The position numbers and the translations under genes were made by a program. 7,386 nt of DNA from contig VGOX01000098.1 in the NCBI GenBank assembly GCA_016875755.1, forward strand, positions 1 through 7,386. The letters are read 5' to 3'. Of this stretch, positions 6,498-7,386 are shown in pieces (within the stretch, counting starts at the first letter, position 1; the number at the start of each line of letters is the position of its first letter). The notes below the pieces were generated by a model that saw nothing but the letters and a program-made list of their open reading frames with translations, searched no databases and was not told the origin of the DNA. The stretch is from Chloroflexota bacterium. Lineage in GTDB: Bacteria > Chloroflexota > Anaerolineae > Anaerolineales > Villigracilaceae.

Positions 6498-6902
6498 ATG
6501 ACACCTAAAAAAGTTCACCTCCAATGGGACCCAGATACGCAGTTCACACTGCAGGATGACGATAATCACCAGATCATTATGAAGAAGCCGCAGGGGGTGA
6601 GCCCTTCGGACCTGCTGCCGATGGCGTTGATCGGATGCACGTCGTATGATGTGGTGGAGATCTTGAAGAAACAACGTCAGGAACTGAACCAGCTCAAGGT
6701 GACGGCAGAAGCGGTGCAGTATGAGACTCCGCCGTGGCGTTTTCGTAAAATCCATATCCGTTATCAGGCGGCGGGACGGGGTATCGAATTGGAGAAATTA
6801 AAGAAGGCGATCGAGATCAGCGAGGAAAAATATTGTTCGGTGTATGCCACGCTGAAGGATGTGATCGAGATCACACATGAAGCGGAAGTGATCGAGGCGT
6901 AA
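6498..6902 (+). CDS. OsmC/Ohr family protein
   Basis: This 134-residue cytoplasmic protein has the OsmC/Ohr layout. An N-terminal beta sheet is followed by VSPSDLLPMALIGCTSYDVV (34-53), with the first redox cysteine C47 at the start of the long central helix. Next come strands AEAVQYE and KIHIRYQ, then the second helix with EEKYCSVYATL (109-119), which holds the second cysteine C113. In characterised members this cysteine pair reduces organic or fatty-acid hydroperoxides; many members of this short OsmC-like subgroup have no tested substrate. ATG 6498 is chosen over an in-frame TTG at 6432 because the family begins with the first beta strand close to this Met, and because the promoter overlaps the extra 22 codons. 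It stands alone, transcribed divergently from the cytochrome gene, and ends just before a hairpin. Confidence 0.9.
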   Translation: MTPKKVHLQWDPDTQFTLQDDDNHQIIMKKPQGVSPSDLLPMALIGCTSYDVVEILKKQRQELNQLKVTAEAVQYETPPWRFRKIHIRYQAAGRGIELEKLKKAIEISEEKYCSVYATLKDVIEITHEAEVIEA

Positions 6903-6908
6903 ACACAA

Positions 6909-6934
6909 AACACTGGGACATCCATCCCAGTGTT
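6909..6934. terminator. Bidirectional terminator between convergent OsmC-like and PIN genes
   Basis: AACACTGGGA (6909-6918) and TCCCAGTGTT (6925-6934) pair over 10 bp around a 6-base loop. The hairpin sits 6 bases after the OsmC-like stop and 6 bases beyond the PIN stop (6941). The minus-strand flank (TTGTGTTT) is T-rich, the plus-strand flank (CTCTCATT) less so, so termination is expected to be better on the minus strand. Confidence 0.7.
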
Positions 6935-6940
6935 CTCTCA

Positions 6941-7303
6941 TTACTCAATCCCTTTGACCCATTTCACTTTGAATGGTTTCAGCGAATTGACCAGCCTCAT
7001 ATCCGTTGTAAACAAATCAATTTCCATCCACTCTGCCAGAGCAAGGTAGTGGGCATCATACGTGGCAGGGAGGTTATATCGCATGGCAATTTCATGCGCT
7101 TTCACATGCAAATTCGCCTCGTTGACCAGAGCGATCGGTAATTCCAAATACAACTCCAATGTCTCCCAGATCGTTTCAGCCGAAAGGACGTTATTCCTCT
7201 GTTGCTGGTAAAGTGCATTCGTCACTTCGTAAAACAACAAGGTCGGCGCAACGAGATTTACTTCATCTGCCATCCATTTTTGCCATCTTGCTGTCAACGA
7301 CAA
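6941..7303 (-). pseudogene. PIN-domain (VapC-like) toxin, 5'-truncated by a mobile element
   Basis: The open frame encodes 120 residues that match PIN-domain ribonucleases of the VapC type: VAPTLLFYEVTNALYQQQ (18-35), LPATYDAHYLALAE (78-91) and LFTTDMRLVNSL (97-108). These hold three of the acidic metal-binding residues (E26, D83, D101). The usual beginning, with the first catalytic Asp in a VLDxSV-type strand and about 25 further residues, is missing. Family-like sequence starts at Ala5 (about 7291). The codons before that, including the apparent TTG start at 7303, belong to repeated DNA that looks like an insertion-sequence end. The product should therefore be inactive or unmade. No antitoxin gene is visible; it would normally lie upstream, beyond the insertion. 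An alternative is an unusual short PIN protein, which I consider unlikely. Confidence 0.75.
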
Positions 7304-7342
7304 TTAGAAATGGACATGGCGACAATTAGAAATGCCCATGGG
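7299..7342. repeat. Two tandem 22-bp repeats at the presumed IS end
   Basis: The two units begin GACAATTAGAAATG at 7299 and 7321, and differ at unit positions 15, 16 and 22 only. They are likely multiple transposase-binding sites. Confidence 0.85.
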
Positions 7343-7354
7343 ATGGGATGCTGG

Positions 7355-7386
7355 GAGTGCGGCGGGGGCTAGCCCCCGCCGCACTC
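7355..7386. repeat. 32-bp perfect GC-rich palindrome at the window edge
   Basis: The arm GAGTGCGGCGGGGGCT (7355-7370) is followed directly by its exact reverse complement (7371-7386). The DNA or RNA could extrude a very stable hairpin with almost no loop. It lies inside the presumed mobile element near its end, where such hairpins can block read-through transcription into the element. Base 7386 is the last in the window, so it may extend further. Confidence 0.8.

Larger units (their letters stand above)
7292..7386. mobile_element. Probable insertion-sequence end (IS21-like), continuing beyond the window
   Basis: From TG at 7292 the DNA no longer fits the PIN gene. It carries two direct 22-bp repeats (7299-7320 and 7321-7342, 19 of 22 identical, core GACAATTAGAAATG), and then a long palindrome. 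Ends that begin with TG and carry repeated subterminal motifs are typical of IS21-type elements, whose transposase binds such repeats. No transposase is in the window, so the family is a guess from the end structure. Confidence 0.5.

Overview
The window looks like part of a Chloroflexota genome, most likely from the class Anaerolineae. This is an inference from four things: a secreted cytochrome with a Thr-Pro-rich linker of the kind common in that group, a palindromic intergenic repeat that I recall from such genomes, a gene that appears to be transcribed without a leader, and the overall gene set. No rRNA or other marker gene is present to confirm it.

Layout. Positions 79-333 (minus) hold a short or truncated relative of the LURP-one/scramblase-like beta-barrel family. 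Positions 495-3779 (plus) hold a tight two-gene operon. The first gene encodes a protein with a winged-helix-like N-terminus, a long Lys/Pro/Ala-rich disordered segment and a helical C-terminus. The second encodes a 623-residue GHKL (gyrase/Hsp90/MutL/MORC-type) ATPase. A composite palindromic repeat (3786-3921) separates this operon from a convergent YhhN/TMEM86-type lysoplasmalogenase gene (3923-4591, minus). A 19-bp hairpin (4630-4671) lies next, and then a secreted ten-heme cytochrome c of the octaheme tetrathionate reductase-like family (4691-6349, minus). A divergent promoter region (6350-6497) with a perfect 12-bp palindrome leads to an OsmC/Ohr-type gene (6498-6902, plus). A shared hairpin terminator follows, then a PIN-domain (VapC-like) gene whose 5' end has been cut off by what looks like the end of an insertion sequence (from about 7292 to beyond the window).

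How it fits together. The most interesting unit is the 495-3779 operon. The ATPase has all the expected GHKL nucleotide-binding boxes plus a beta-rich insert and a C-terminal domain that I cannot name. Its partner looks like a DNA-binding protein with a histone-H1-like tail. Inside that tail, in a stretch with no aromatic residue, is an isolated QLSLLP segment that matches the known bacterial sliding-clamp binding motif. I suggest a replication-linked DNA surveillance or chromatin-like module, MutL/MORC-like in logic, possibly in genome defence. This is inference: there is no nuclease or other effector gene in the window. The remaining genes are apparently independent units: respiratory or detoxifying extracytoplasmic electron transfer, lipid metabolism, peroxide or thiol chemistry, and a broken toxin.
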